Source: Acidimicrobiia bacterium (GTDB lineage: Bacteria; Actinomycetota; Acidimicrobiia; Actinomarinales; Actinomarinaceae). Taken from it: a stretch of 60,876 nucleotides of DNA. Each line of letters starts with the position of its first letter. Within the stretch, counting starts at the first letter, position 1. Position numbers and translations under genes: made by a program. The DNA lies in NCBI GenBank assembly GCA_028376655.1, contig JAONAZ010000005.1, forward strand, positions 1-60,876, given 5' to 3'. The notes beneath the pieces were generated by a model that saw nothing but the letters and a program-made list of their open reading frames with translations, was not told the origin of the DNA and searched no databases. Shown here one piece after another: positions 48,811-58,065 of the stretch.

Positions 48811-49575
48811 ATGAAGAAAATTGTTATTGGAAACTGGAAACTGAATTTAGACCATTTGGAAGCAATACAGCTTTTACAAAAACTTAATTATTCACTAGAT
48901 GTAAACATTGAAGATAAAATTGATATTTTATTAGCACCCTCTCACACATCTCTACGTTCACTTCAAACTATTGTTGATGCAGATAGTTTGAAAATACAAA
49001 TTTCATCACAAGATGTTTCAGCTTATACGGAAGGTGCGTACACAGGTGAAGTATCAGCAATGCAATTGCAAAAACTTAATATTACATATTCTATTATTGG
49101 CCATTCAGAGAGAAGGCTAGTTTTTGGAGAATCTGATGAGTTAATTAACCTCAAAGTACATAATGCTGTAGATAATAATCTTGTTCCTATAGTTTGTTTT
49201 GGTGAGCCAGAAGAAAATAGAAATAGTAACAATTACTTACCGTACCTATTAAATCAAGTTAACTTAGCAATTAAAGGTTTAAGAAAAGATAAAGTAAATG
49301 AGATCATATTTGCTTATGAACCAATCTGGGCAATTGGAACAGGTAAAGTGGCCTCAGTAGAAAATACTATAGAAGTTCTATCAGCAGTTAAGAAAGAAAT
49401 TTCTAATAAACCATTTTACGACGAAGAGAAAACAAGATTTATTTACGGTGGAAGTGTTTCCCCAACAAATGCTTCAGAATTACTTAATACTAAAATTATC
49501 GACGGCGTTCTTGTTGGAGGTGCTTCTTTGGATACAGATAAATTTGTTCAGATTATCAAGTCAATTAAATTATGA
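48811..49575 (+). CDS. tpiA: Triosephosphate isomerase
   Basis: IGNWKLN, IIGHSERR, FAYEPIWAIGTGKVA, IYGGSVSPTNA, DGVLVGGASL. Confidence 0.96.
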   Translation: MKKIVIGNWKLNLDHLEAIQLLQKLNYSLDVNIEDKIDILLAPSHTSLRSLQTIVDADSLKIQISSQDVSAYTEGAYTGEVSAMQLQKLNITYSIIGHSERRLVFGESDELINLKVHNAVDNNLVPIVCFGEPEENRNSNNYLPYLLNQVNLAIKGLRKDKVNEIIFAYEPIWAIGTGKVASVENTIEVLSAVKKEISNKPFYDEEKTRFIYGGSVSPTNASELLNTKIIDGVLVGGASLDTDKFVQIIKSIKL

Positions 49576-50315
49576 ACTTAGTATTTGTTCGCCATGGTCA
49601 AAGTATTTGGAATAAAGAAAATAAATTTACAGGATGGGTTGATGTCGGTCTTTCACAAAGAGGTAATAACGAAGCAATTGAAGCTGGCAAGTTATTGTCT
49701 GATATAGATTTTATTCCAAATATTTGCTACACATCCTTTTTAACTAGATCTAAAGAAACAGCGTTGCTTGTATTAAGTGAAATATTTACTAGTGAAGATG
49801 CAACGTATACAAAAAAAGAGCTTTGGCAGCTTAATGAACGTCATTATGGAGCACTTCAAGGGCTTGATAAACTACAGACCGCAAATGAATTTGGTGAAGA
49901 GCAGGTACATTCATGGAGGAGGGGATACAAGACACAGCCCCCTTTAGTCAAAGAGGACTCTAAATATAATCCAAACAATGATCTAATGTATGAAGATATT
50001 CATGAAAAACTCCCTTTAGGTGAATCTTTAGAAGACGTAGTTTTAAGAGTCAAAAAGACGTTGGATATAATTAAATCTTCAACCAAAGAAGGAAATGTAT
50101 TAGTTGTGGCACATGGCAATAGCATAAGGGCAATGATAAAAATACTAGAAGGTATCCCAGATAAAGATATCGTAGATATAAATATTCCGACTGGAATTCC
50201 TCTCGCATTTAACATTAATGATGATAAAATAACAAGAATTGGTTATCTTGGAAATGTAGAAAAGATAAAAGAACTAGAAAAAGAAGTTAAACTGCAATCT
50301 AGATTGAAAGAGTAA
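49572..50315 (+). CDS. gpmA: 2,3-bisphosphoglycerate-dependent phosphoglycerate mutase
   Basis: LVFVRHGQSIWNKENKFTGWVDVGLSQRG, LNERHYGALQGLDK, VVAHGNSIRAM. Confidence 0.94.
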   Translation: MNLVFVRHGQSIWNKENKFTGWVDVGLSQRGNNEAIEAGKLLSDIDFIPNICYTSFLTRSKETALLVLSEIFTSEDATYTKKELWQLNERHYGALQGLDKLQTANEFGEEQVHSWRRGYKTQPPLVKEDSKYNPNNDLMYEDIHEKLPLGESLEDVVLRVKKTLDIIKSSTKEGNVLVVAHGNSIRAMIKILEGIPDKDIVDINIPTGIPLAFNINDDKITRIGYLGNVEKIKELEKEVKLQSRLKE

Positions 50316-50320
50316 GATTT

Positions 50321-50557
50321 ATGGATACATTAACAGCAAGTTTAGTAGCGGTACATATTGTTATTTCAATAGCCCTTATTGGACTTGTACTTTTGAATAG
50401 TGGAAAAGGCGGTGGTCTTTCAGACATGCTGGGTGGACCAGGAGCATCAGGTAATATTGGTCAAACATTAGCAGAAAGAAATCTAAGTAGAATTACTGCA
50501 GCGGTAGCTCTTTTGTTCTCTATAACAACATTATTATTATTTTGGTTTCTTGATTGA
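50321..50557 (+). CDS. secG: Preprotein translocase subunit SecG
   Basis: 78-aa protein with two TM segments, LIGLVLLNSGKGGGLSDMLGGPG; synteny after tpiA. Confidence 0.9.
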   Translation: MDTLTASLVAVHIVISIALIGLVLLNSGKGGGLSDMLGGPGASGNIGQTLAERNLSRITAAVALLFSITTLLLFWFLD

Positions 50558-50561
50558 TTTA

Positions 50562-50645
50562 GCGCGGGTGGCGGAACTGGTAGACGCGCAGGATTAAGGA
50601 TCCTGTGGGGTAAAACCCGTGGAGGTTCGAGTCCTCTTCCGCGCA
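50562..50645 (+). tRNA. tRNA-Leu, anticodon AAG
   Basis: GCGCGGGTGGCGGAACTGGTAGACGCGCAGGATTAAGGATCCTGTGGGGTAAAACCCGTGGAGGTTCGAGTCCTCTTCCGCGCA; anticodon arm CAGGA-TTAAGGA-TCCTG; long variable arm GGG-TAAAA-CCC; CCA not encoded. Confidence 0.93.
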
Positions 50646-50650
50646 CAAGT

Positions 50651-51307
50651 ATGGAAACTAACAAAACAATTGCAATAATTAATGATCCAAACGTAACACT
50701 GGGTTCTTTATCACACAATAAAATCAAAGAAAAAAATGCTTGGGAGGTTGATTGGGACTCACTTTCAGAGAATAACAAATATATTATTCTCGGTGGTCAT
50801 ATGGGAGCTTATGACATTGATAAATATCCATACCTTATTAAAGAAAAGAAATGGCTCAATAGGGTAATATCTAGGGGATCAAAAGTTTTAGGCATATGTT
50901 TAGGAGCTCAACTTATAGCAGATGCAATGGGAGGCAAAGCTTTTCTCTCTAATGAGATAGAATTTGGTTTTAAGAAGTTAAACTTTCATACTGATTCCGA
51001 ATTGTTTACAGGCTTTAAAGACTCTAAAGTATTTCTTTGGCACAGAGATACATTTAATATTCCACCATCTGCTCAGCTGATTGCCTCTACAAAGTATCCA
51101 CAAATTTTTAAAATTAACAATTCCTATGCTTTACAGTTCCACCCAGAAGTTACAAAATCACTTTTTGATAACTGGTATGACAGTGAGGTTAGTCGACAAG
51201 AGTTAGCTAATTTTGACACATTGGCAACATCTAATTACCTAGTTAAAAATGCAACTGACCTAAATGAAGAAGTGAATATATTTTATAAAAAATGGAGTAA
51301 AACTTAA
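50651..51307 (+). CDS. Class I glutamine amidotransferase (GATase1)
   Basis: VLGICLGAQLIADAMGG nucleophile elbow Cys, ALQFHPEVT His-x-Glu. Confidence 0.88.
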   Translation: METNKTIAIINDPNVTLGSLSHNKIKEKNAWEVDWDSLSENNKYIILGGHMGAYDIDKYPYLIKEKKWLNRVISRGSKVLGICLGAQLIADAMGGKAFLSNEIEFGFKKLNFHTDSELFTGFKDSKVFLWHRDTFNIPPSAQLIASTKYPQIFKINNSYALQFHPEVTKSLFDNWYDSEVSRQELANFDTLATSNYLVKNATDLNEEVNIFYKKWSKT

Positions 51308-51882
51308 AAACTCATATCATTAATACTTTTAATGTAATTATTAAGTATTTCGTATCGTTTAATAATTTCTTTTTCTTCTAGTAAGCTTTTTCTTACCTCA
51401 TCATTCATAGGAACTTTAGAAGTTAACTCCCATAGTTTTAAAATCCTATTTGAAGTATCAATTTCAAATGTAGGCAAATCTATATCTAATCCTTGCTCTA
51501 ACATTATCCCCATACTCCTTTTGATATTATTTTGAAGTTGTAATAATTCTTCCTCCGTAGGAGGCAATCCAACATCAACAACATTCTCACAATTAGCTTT
51601 CGGATACTCATCATCAAGATTTATATTGGTAATTTTCATAAGATTTATACACTCGACTACAACAACTTGTTCAGCATTAGAAATATCTTTGTGGTCAAGA
51701 ATTTTAACTTCTGACACAACTTCTCCAATAGTATCTATAGAATTTCCAACACAAAATGTATTGTTATTTTTTATACAATCTCCTATAAGAAGAAGATATC
51801 GAGGTTCAAATATTCTTAAAACAGATATCTCATAAGGAAAATAATTAATACCAGCACCAAACAAAGGAAATTCTATTATCAT
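51304..51882 (-). CDS. LON substrate-binding (PUA-like) domain protein
   Basis: IIEFPLFGAGINYFPYEISVLRIFEPRYLLLIGDC matches the LON N-terminal domain opening. Confidence 0.8.
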   Translation of the reverse strand: MIIEFPLFGAGINYFPYEISVLRIFEPRYLLLIGDCIKNNNTFCVGNSIDTIGEVVSEVKILDHKDISNAEQVVVVECINLMKITNINLDDEYPKANCENVVDVGLPPTEEELLQLQNNIKRSMGIMLEQGLDIDLPTFEIDTSNRILKLWELTSKVPMNDEVRKSLLEEKEIIKRYEILNNYIKSINDMSF

Positions 51883-51918
51883 AACTCGTGTTATTTAGGA
51901 TAAGTGGTTTAAAACATT

Positions 51919-52965
51919 ATGAGAATAGAAGATGAAATAAAGTTAACTTTTGATGACGTATTAATAAGACCAAAAAGAAGTACACTTGTTTCCAGATCAG
52001 ATGTTGAGTTAAATAGAGAATTTAAATTTCGACACTCTGATCAAAAATGGACTGGCGTACCTATTTTTTCTGCCAATATGGACACAACTGGTACGTTTGA
52101 AACAGCTAAAGCTCTACAGGGTCACAATATGCTTACAGCAGTACATAAATTTTACACTTTAAAAGAATGGGGAGAGAATATAAAGGATTTAAATCCTGAA
52201 TTTCTTGCAGTAACAGTAGGCACTTCAGAAGAGGATTTTCAAAAAGCTGTAGATATATATAAATTAGAAAACAAAATTAAATTCCTATGTCTAGATGTTG
52301 CAAATGGATATCGTGAAGATTTTGTAGTAGCTGTTAAGAAATATCGAGAAACCTTTCCAAACAAAATTATTATTGCTGGCAATGTAGCTACAAGAGAAAT
52401 GACTGAAGCATTGATATTAGCTGGTGCTGATATTGTAAAAATTGGTATTGGCCCTGGCTCAGTTTGCACTACTAGAAAAGTTGCTGGAGTAGGCTATCCT
52501 CAACTTTCCTCCATATCCGAATGTTCAGATGCTGCTCATGGCTTAGGAGGCCATGTTATTGCGGATGGTGGATGTAAATATCCAGGAGATGTATCTAAAG
52601 CTTTTGGAGCAGGTGCTGACTATGTTATGCTCGGAGGGATATTTGCAGGCCATAAAGAATCTGGTGGAGATCTTGTAACTGATGAAAAGGGTATCCAATA
52701 CAAAGATTTTTATGGAATGTCCTCTAGAAAAGCTCAGGAGACCTACTACGGAGATTTAGCTGAACATCGCGCACCTGAAGGAAAAAAAGTGAGGCTTAAG
52801 TACAAAGGTGATATTGACACAACTGTAAAGTCTATTCTAGGGGGGATAAGGTCTGCATGTTCATATGTAGGTGCTAAATCAATTAAGGATTTGCCAAAAA
52901 GTACAACTTTTATAAGAGTTACACAAACAACTAATGAGATTTATACAGGATCTGAAAACAATTGA
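51919..52965 (+). CDS. guaC: GMP reductase
   Basis: [85 protein letters not shown]; 348 aa without CBS domains, as in GuaC rather than GuaB. Confidence 0.9.
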   Translation: MRIEDEIKLTFDDVLIRPKRSTLVSRSDVELNREFKFRHSDQKWTGVPIFSANMDTTGTFETAKALQGHNMLTAVHKFYTLKEWGENIKDLNPEFLAVTVGTSEEDFQKAVDIYKLENKIKFLCLDVANGYREDFVVAVKKYRETFPNKIIIAGNVATREMTEALILAGADIVKIGIGPGSVCTTRKVAGVGYPQLSSISECSDAAHGLGGHVIADGGCKYPGDVSKAFGAGADYVMLGGIFAGHKESGGDLVTDEKGIQYKDFYGMSSRKAQETYYGDLAEHRAPEGKKVRLKYKGDIDTTVKSILGGIRSACSYVGAKSIKDLPKSTTFIRVTQTTNEIYTGSENN

Positions 52966-53195
52966 ATATAGAAATATACACAAAAGATTTTTGTATCTGG
53001 TGTGATAGAGCAAAAGCTTTATTGGAATCAAAAGACCTAAAATTTACTGAAATTGACATATCAAATGATGTTGCTCGGTCTGAATTTTATTCAAACGTAG
53101 GAGAGGGTGTTAAAACAGTTCCTCAGGTGTTTATTGAGGGTAAACGTATTGGAGGCTATCAAGAACTCGTTACATGGTTTTCAAATGGCATCTAA
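52962..53195 (+). CDS. Glutaredoxin
   Basis: [22 protein letters not shown] (CxxC), [20 protein letters not shown]. Confidence 0.88.
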   Translation: MNIEIYTKDFCIWCDRAKALLESKDLKFTEIDISNDVARSEFYSNVGEGVKTVPQVFIEGKRIGGYQELVTWFSNGI

Positions 53196-54087
53196 CGAAT
53201 CTTCTAAGACAGTATTTCTTGCTATGTCTGTCAACTTTTCAATAGGTATAGCAAAATCTGTAATAGCAACAATAACTATGTCTAGTGCTATGTTTTCTGA
53301 AGCTATTCACTCTTTTGTTGATACCGGAAATCAATTTCTTTTATGGTTTGGAATTAAACAGTCAAAAAAAATAAATCCAAAAATATATCCTTTAGGAAGA
53401 GGAAGAGAAGAGTATTTCTGGACACTTGTAGTAGCAGTTTTAATATTCACTATAGGTGGCTTAGTTTCTTTAGAACATGGAATAGAATCATTATCCCACC
53501 CTAAAAAACTTGAAAACCTTGGTATTTCGGTTACCTTGCTAGTTATTTCAATAATTCTTGAATCGTATGTGCTAAAAAAAGCTATTTCAGAACTTAAAAG
53601 AGGTCAAAATAATGACAAGGGTGTTGTAGGTTTACTTAAAGAATCTACAGATGGTCCTTTAATCGCAATAGTCGTTGAGGACTTTGCAGCAACATTGGGG
53701 CTGTTTATAGCTTTGATTGGAACGATACTATCATCTCTCACTCAGAATTCTATATATGATTCAATCTCAGCAATTTCTATAGGTATTCTACTCATGGTAT
53801 CAGGCCTATTCTTAGGTTATGAGATGAAACATTTAATTACAGGTGAAAGTATTTCAGAAGATAAACTAAAGAAAGTTGATAAAGTAATAAAATCAAACAA
53901 AAATATATCTACGTTATTAAATCTTAAAATACTACCTATTGGAAGTAAGGAATACTTAGCACTCATAATGTTGGATTACGAAGATTCCTTAAGCGATAAC
54001 CAAATAGTAGAAATAAATACTATGTTAAAAAATAATATAAAAGAAACTGAACCTACAATTACAGAAATTTACTTTAATCCCCAATAA
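53185..54087 (+). CDS. Cation diffusion facilitator family transporter (start trimmed from 53107)
   Basis: SSAMFSEAIHSFVDTGNQFLLWFG, PLGRGREEYFWTL, four or more TM segments. Confidence 0.85.
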   Translation: MASNESSKTVFLAMSVNFSIGIAKSVIATITMSSAMFSEAIHSFVDTGNQFLLWFGIKQSKKINPKIYPLGRGREEYFWTLVVAVLIFTIGGLVSLEHGIESLSHPKKLENLGISVTLLVISIILESYVLKKAISELKRGQNNDKGVVGLLKESTDGPLIAIVVEDFAATLGLFIALIGTILSSLTQNSIYDSISAISIGILLMVSGLFLGYEMKHLITGESISEDKLKKVDKVIKSNKNISTLLNLKILPIGSKEYLALIMLDYEDSLSDNQIVEINTMLKNNIKETEPTITEIYFNPQ

Positions 54088-54101
54088 GATAAAATGATTT
54101 T

Positions 54102-54473
54102 ATGGAGATTAATAAAGAGCATCTAACTGAAGAGCAAATTCAAGTTACACAATTTTGTGGAACAGAACCACCTTTTTCTGGAAAACTTCTTAATGAAAAG
54201 CGTAATGGAATCTATAAATGTGCTGTTTGTAAGGAGGTGTTATTTGATTCCTCTACAAAATATGAGTCTGGATCGGGATGGCCAAGTTTCTTTGATGCGA
54301 TAGAGGAAAAAATTAAATCAAAAGAAGATAAAACACTTGGAATGGTAAGAACTGAGATACTTTGTAAAAATTGTGAATCCCACCTTGGTCACGTATTTCC
54401 AGATGGGCCGAAACCTACTGGGAACAGATACTGCGTTAATAGTTTGAGTTTAGAGTTCTACTCAAATGAGTGA
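54102..54473 (+). CDS. msrB: Peptide methionine-R-sulfoxide reductase
   Basis: [40 protein letters not shown] (catalytic Cys), two CxxC. Confidence 0.95.
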   Translation: MEINKEHLTEEQIQVTQFCGTEPPFSGKLLNEKRNGIYKCAVCKEVLFDSSTKYESGSGWPSFFDAIEEKIKSKEDKTLGMVRTEILCKNCESHLGHVFPDGPKPTGNRYCVNSLSLEFYSNE

Positions 54474-54774
54474 AATCTTCGTAGACAATAACTGTACTGT
54501 TTGTAGTTCATATGGCGAATTTTTAAATAAAAGAAATCATAACGTGAAAGTATCAAATCAACTTGAACTAAAGCTAGAAGATATAGAAAGGGATGAGTTG
54601 GTCTACATTAATAATAAAAAGAAGTTTTATGCTTCTAAAGCAGTAATTGAGTCTATTGCTGATCTTGGAGGACTGTATAAGCTAATTAAAATATTTTATC
54701 TTGTGCCTAAGATTATTAGAGATAGCGTCTATAAAATTATCTCAAAAAATAGAAAAAGGTTTTTTTATAAATAA
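54466..54774 (+). CDS. DCC-type thiol-disulfide oxidoreductase-like (DUF393)
   Basis: [17 protein letters not shown] (DxxCxxC); small size. Confidence 0.6.
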   Translation: MSEIFVDNNCTVCSSYGEFLNKRNHNVKVSNQLELKLEDIERDELVYINNKKKFYASKAVIESIADLGGLYKLIKIFYLVPKIIRDSVYKIISKNRKRFFYK

Positions 54775-54985
54775 ATTAAATAAAATTTTTGAGAATAAAA
54801 TATTCAAGACGTTTTTTTACTTTTCTATATTCAGGGCTATTCATGGTTTTATTGTTGTTATATTTTTTTACTATTTTGGATATAAGGCAAATGTTGGAGT
54901 TGAAATTTATCTTTTATATTTATTAATCTCTATAGTCGTATCTAGGCAACTCTTTAAAAAAGTAAAAATCAGATTTAATCTCTGA
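54701..54985 (+). CDS. Small membrane protein, unknown (start uncertain)
   Basis: C-terminal two-TM segment; N-terminal 74 nt overlap the preceding ORF. Confidence 0.4.
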   Translation: MCLRLLEIASIKLSQKIEKGFFINKLNKIFENKIFKTFFYFSIFRAIHGFIVVIFFYYFGYKANVGVEIYLLYLLISIVVSRQLFKKVKIRFNL

Positions 54986-55457
54986 AGTTACCAAATGATA
55001 GATGGATATCGTAATTTTTTTCTTTAATTGCATTCATAATTGACTGTAATGAATCTCTTTTCTTAGAGGTTACTCGAATAGAACCATCTTGAATTGATGA
55101 TTGTAACTTTTTATCATTCTCCTTTATGAATTTAACTATTTCTTTCGCATCAGAAGTTTCAATTCCTGTTTTTAACGTATAAACTCTTTTATTCTCAGAA
55201 GGCGTTTCTTCATCAAGAAAATCAGATAAAAACTTTATAGATATATTTCTTTTTGCAAATTTTTCTCTTACTACTTGGTCTGCAGCTAAAAGTCGATCCT
55301 TAGTTGAACTATTTATACTTATTGATGTTTCAGAACTATTTATTGAAGTATTTGTATTCTTAAAATCGTATCTATTTGTTATTTCTCTTTTACTTTGATC
55401 AATAGCATTCAATACTTCTTGTTTGTCGAACTCTGAATTGATATCAAAACTTGGCAT
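54975..55457 (-). CDS. YajQ family nucleotide-binding protein
   Basis: MPSFDINSEFDKQEVLNAIDQSKREITNRYDFKNT; VTSKKRDSLQSIMNAIKEKNYD. Confidence 0.92.
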   Translation of the reverse strand: MPSFDINSEFDKQEVLNAIDQSKREITNRYDFKNTNTSINSSETSISINSSTKDRLLAADQVVREKFAKRNISIKFLSDFLDEETPSENKRVYTLKTGIETSDAKEIVKFIKENDKKLQSSIQDGSIRVTSKKRDSLQSIMNAIKEKNYDIHLSFGNFRD

Positions 55458-55459
55458 AA

Positions 55460-55648
55460 CTAACTCCTATATTTTTCATTAATGTAATTAAGCTCAGACT
55501 CAATTTTATTGAGACTTTTTTTTAAGGACTGGATTTCTTCAACTTTATCAAAGTCTTCATATATTTTAAGTTTCTTTTCTAATGTTCTATACCTCAATAG
55601 TAAAAAAACTATTATTACTAGTAGACCAACCCAAAATATATTTTCCAT
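55460..55648 (-). CDS. Small TM/coiled-coil protein, unknown
   Basis: 62-aa ORF fitting exactly between yajQ and crcB. Confidence 0.45.
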   Translation of the reverse strand: MENIFWVGLLVIIVFLLLRYRTLEKKLKIYEDFDKVEEIQSLKKSLNKIESELNYINEKYRS

Positions 55649-55651
55649 AAT

Positions 55652-56014
55652 CTAATTTACCAGTTTACTTCCTATGTATACCCCTAATAATGCTGCTAGT
55701 AATGACAATATTACAGTTCCAAAAAAATACGCAAGGGTAGTGAGTTGTGAATTCTTGCTTAATTCTATTATATCAAATGTAAATTGAGAGTAAGTTGTGA
55801 ACCCACCAAGTATTCCAGTAAGTAAAAATAAACTTACTATGCTATTTCTTGAAACTATTGAGTAAATTACCCCAAATAAGAAAGAACCTGATACGTTTAT
55901 AAGAAGTGTTGATATTTGAGTTAGCATTGTAAAATTTATTAGATAATTCATCAAAAATCTAGCAACCGTCCCAATTCCACCTCCAATGAAAACAAATAAA
56001 ATTTTACTGTACAT
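55652..56014 (-). CDS. crcB: Fluoride channel FluC/CrcB
   Basis: FIGGGIGTVARFLMNYLI, LLINVSGSFLFGVIY, GILGGFTTYSQFTFD. Confidence 0.92.
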   Translation of the reverse strand: MYSKILFVFIGGGIGTVARFLMNYLINFTMLTQISTLLINVSGSFLFGVIYSIVSRNSIVSLFLLTGILGGFTTYSQFTFDIIELSKNSQLTTLAYFFGTVILSLLAALLGVYIGSKLVN

Positions 56015-56450
56015 TATGTTGTCTTAAATATTCATAACCTACAATTGCTACTGAATTAGCTAAATTTAGACTTCTCGATTTATCATCCATCGGAATTGTG
56101 AGTAAATTCTTATTTTCATAAATAATTTCCTCGGGTAAACCAACAGATTCAGGACCAAAAATCAAGTAATCAAATTCTGAAAGGTTTCTATCCCAGTAAC
56201 TCTTTGTTCCCTTTGCTGAAAGGTATGCAATATTTTTATTATTATTTACAGATATGAATTCTTCCCAGTTTTCATAAGTACTTACAGATGCTAAATCATG
56301 ATAGTCAAGACCTGCACGTCGAATTTTATTCTCTTGAAAGCTGAATCCGTAGGGTTTTATGATATTGAGCGATATACCAGTATTTGCTGATAGCCTTATA
56401 CACGCTCCAACATTTCCGGCAATTTCTGGTTGATACAGTACAATTTCCAC
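56004..56450 (-). CDS. trmL: tRNA (cytidine(34)-2'-O)-methyltransferase TrmL-like
   Basis: VLYQPEIAGNVGACIRLSANTG, FGPESVGLPEEI, NLANSVAIVGYE (SPOUT). Confidence 0.9.
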   Translation of the reverse strand: MEIVLYQPEIAGNVGACIRLSANTGISLNIIKPYGFSFQENKIRRAGLDYHDLASVSTYENWEEFISVNNNKNIAYLSAKGTKSYWDRNLSEFDYLIFGPESVGLPEEIIYENKNLLTIPMDDKSRSLNLANSVAIVGYEYLRQHNVQ

Positions 56451-56501
56451 AATGTAATTATATTCCTATTCAAGAACCATATAGTATGTAAAATATTTAC
56501 T

Positions 56502-58055
56502 ATGAAACAGTTTATAAGTCTTTTCTTTCCATCATTGGGCAGCTTTAGAAAAATTGTGAGTGAGATACCTAAAACTTCTATTTCCAGAGTAAGATTTATT
56601 GACTTTTTGAAAGTTACTGGCCTCATGCTCATTATTTTTAATACAAGCTTTTTTCTAGACTTCAAACAATCAAGTGGTGAGTTTATAATTTATAATAGAA
56701 CGCTTTTAGATAATTCATTGACTCCAATTACTTGGATAACTGCAGGAATGGCACTCTTCTTTTTCTCGACTGGATTTACTAATAAAATAGCGTGGTACTC
56801 AAATGTAGGTAGAGATGGAAGTCAATGGAAGTTTTTATCAGATAGAGTAAATGGGCTAATGGGCTCTGTATTGGTGTGGGTATTTTTTATAACTTTATCA
56901 CTAAACGTAATATCAAAATTAGTTTTTTTCCCACTGTTCATAACAAACCAAGAAGATGGCATTATTACAGTGACTGAATTTATAATGTGGCCCCTATGGT
57001 TGGTTTCTATTTACCTTGTAGTCGTATTGTTTTGCCCATTAACGATATATTTTCATAAAAAAAATCCGTACCTTACTCTTTCATTTTTAATATTTTCACT
57101 AGTTTTAATAGATAATATTGAATTATCAATATCTCTTTCCTATATAAAGCTTTTTAACTATCTAATTTTTTGGTTAACAATTCACCAATTAGGTTATTTT
57201 TTGGCTGATGGAAAAATTTTTTCATATAGAAAATCACTTTTTGCTGCTATCTCTTTTGTCGCATACAGTTACTTAGGTTATCTCCACATCACTACCGATC
57301 AGTTTTTATCTGTTACAAATTATCGTTTATTATCATTAACGAATGAAGATCCACCAACAACTGTATATTTAATTTCATCTGTAGGTCTTTTGTCATTAAT
57401 TTTATTTTTTCGTTCGCAACTTGAAAACTTATTGACCAATCGATTGGTTTGGTCTATTTTTTCTATCATCCACGCCAATATTTATACGCTATTTTTATGG
57501 CATATTGCTTTATTTTTTTTCATGAGTTACTTTAATGTCCAATTAATCTATTACCCACTTATAGTATTTCTTATTGTTTTCTTGTTTGGTAACTATGAAC
57601 GAAAAACATTCAGATTATCTCGTGAACTTATTAAAAGAGTAAACCCCTTACAACCTTGGCCAACTCCAATTAAAGCTCGATTATCGTATAGTAATTTTCT
57701 ATTAGCATGGATATCGTCAATTCTTGTATTGATCGGGATTTTTCAAATAACACTTGGTGGGGTAGGCTTGTCAGGTTTCTTTTCTTTAAGGCAATTATAT
57801 ATTTTTTCTGGGAATACTTTTGAGGCATTTACTCGCATAGTTCTTGGACTAATACTCTTAAATGTAACTATTCGTAGAAAAGATCTTAAAAATCAATTGC
57901 TTATAATTGGAATTACTTCACAGATTATTACCTTAGGTGTAAGGATTCAACTTTATGACATCGTTACGCCCCTAGAGCTATACATGAGCATATTTTTAAT
58001 ATCATTTTTTCTTATTCTGATATTTAATAATCGTAACTATAAATCAATGGCATGA
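56502..58055 (+). CDS. Polytopic membrane protein, acyltransferase-3-like (start trimmed from 56430)
   Basis: RFIDFLKVTGLMLIIFNT opening, about ten TM segments; acyltransferase-3-like topology but family not certain. Confidence 0.6.
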   Translation: MKQFISLFFPSLGSFRKIVSEIPKTSISRVRFIDFLKVTGLMLIIFNTSFFLDFKQSSGEFIIYNRTLLDNSLTPITWITAGMALFFFSTGFTNKIAWYSNVGRDGSQWKFLSDRVNGLMGSVLVWVFFITLSLNVISKLVFFPLFITNQEDGIITVTEFIMWPLWLVSIYLVVVLFCPLTIYFHKKNPYLTLSFLIFSLVLIDNIELSISLSYIKLFNYLIFWLTIHQLGYFLADGKIFSYRKSLFAAISFVAYSYLGYLHITTDQFLSVTNYRLLSLTNEDPPTTVYLISSVGLLSLILFFRSQLENLLTNRLVWSIFSIIHANIYTLFLWHIALFFFMSYFNVQLIYYPLIVFLIVFLFGNYERKTFRLSRELIKRVNPLQPWPTPIKARLSYSNFLLAWISSILVLIGIFQITLGGVGLSGFFSLRQLYIFSGNTFEAFTRIVLGLILLNVTIRRKDLKNQLLIIGITSQIITLGVRIQLYDIVTPLELYMSIFLISFFLILIFNNRNYKSMA

Positions 58056-58065
58056 GTCATAATAT

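Noticed and set aside
50461-50778. 105-aa minus-strand ORF spanning secG end, tRNA-Leu and GATase start
   Set aside because: Runs through a confident tRNA gene (GREGLEPPRVLPHRILNPARLPVPPP is antisense tRNA), so not coding.
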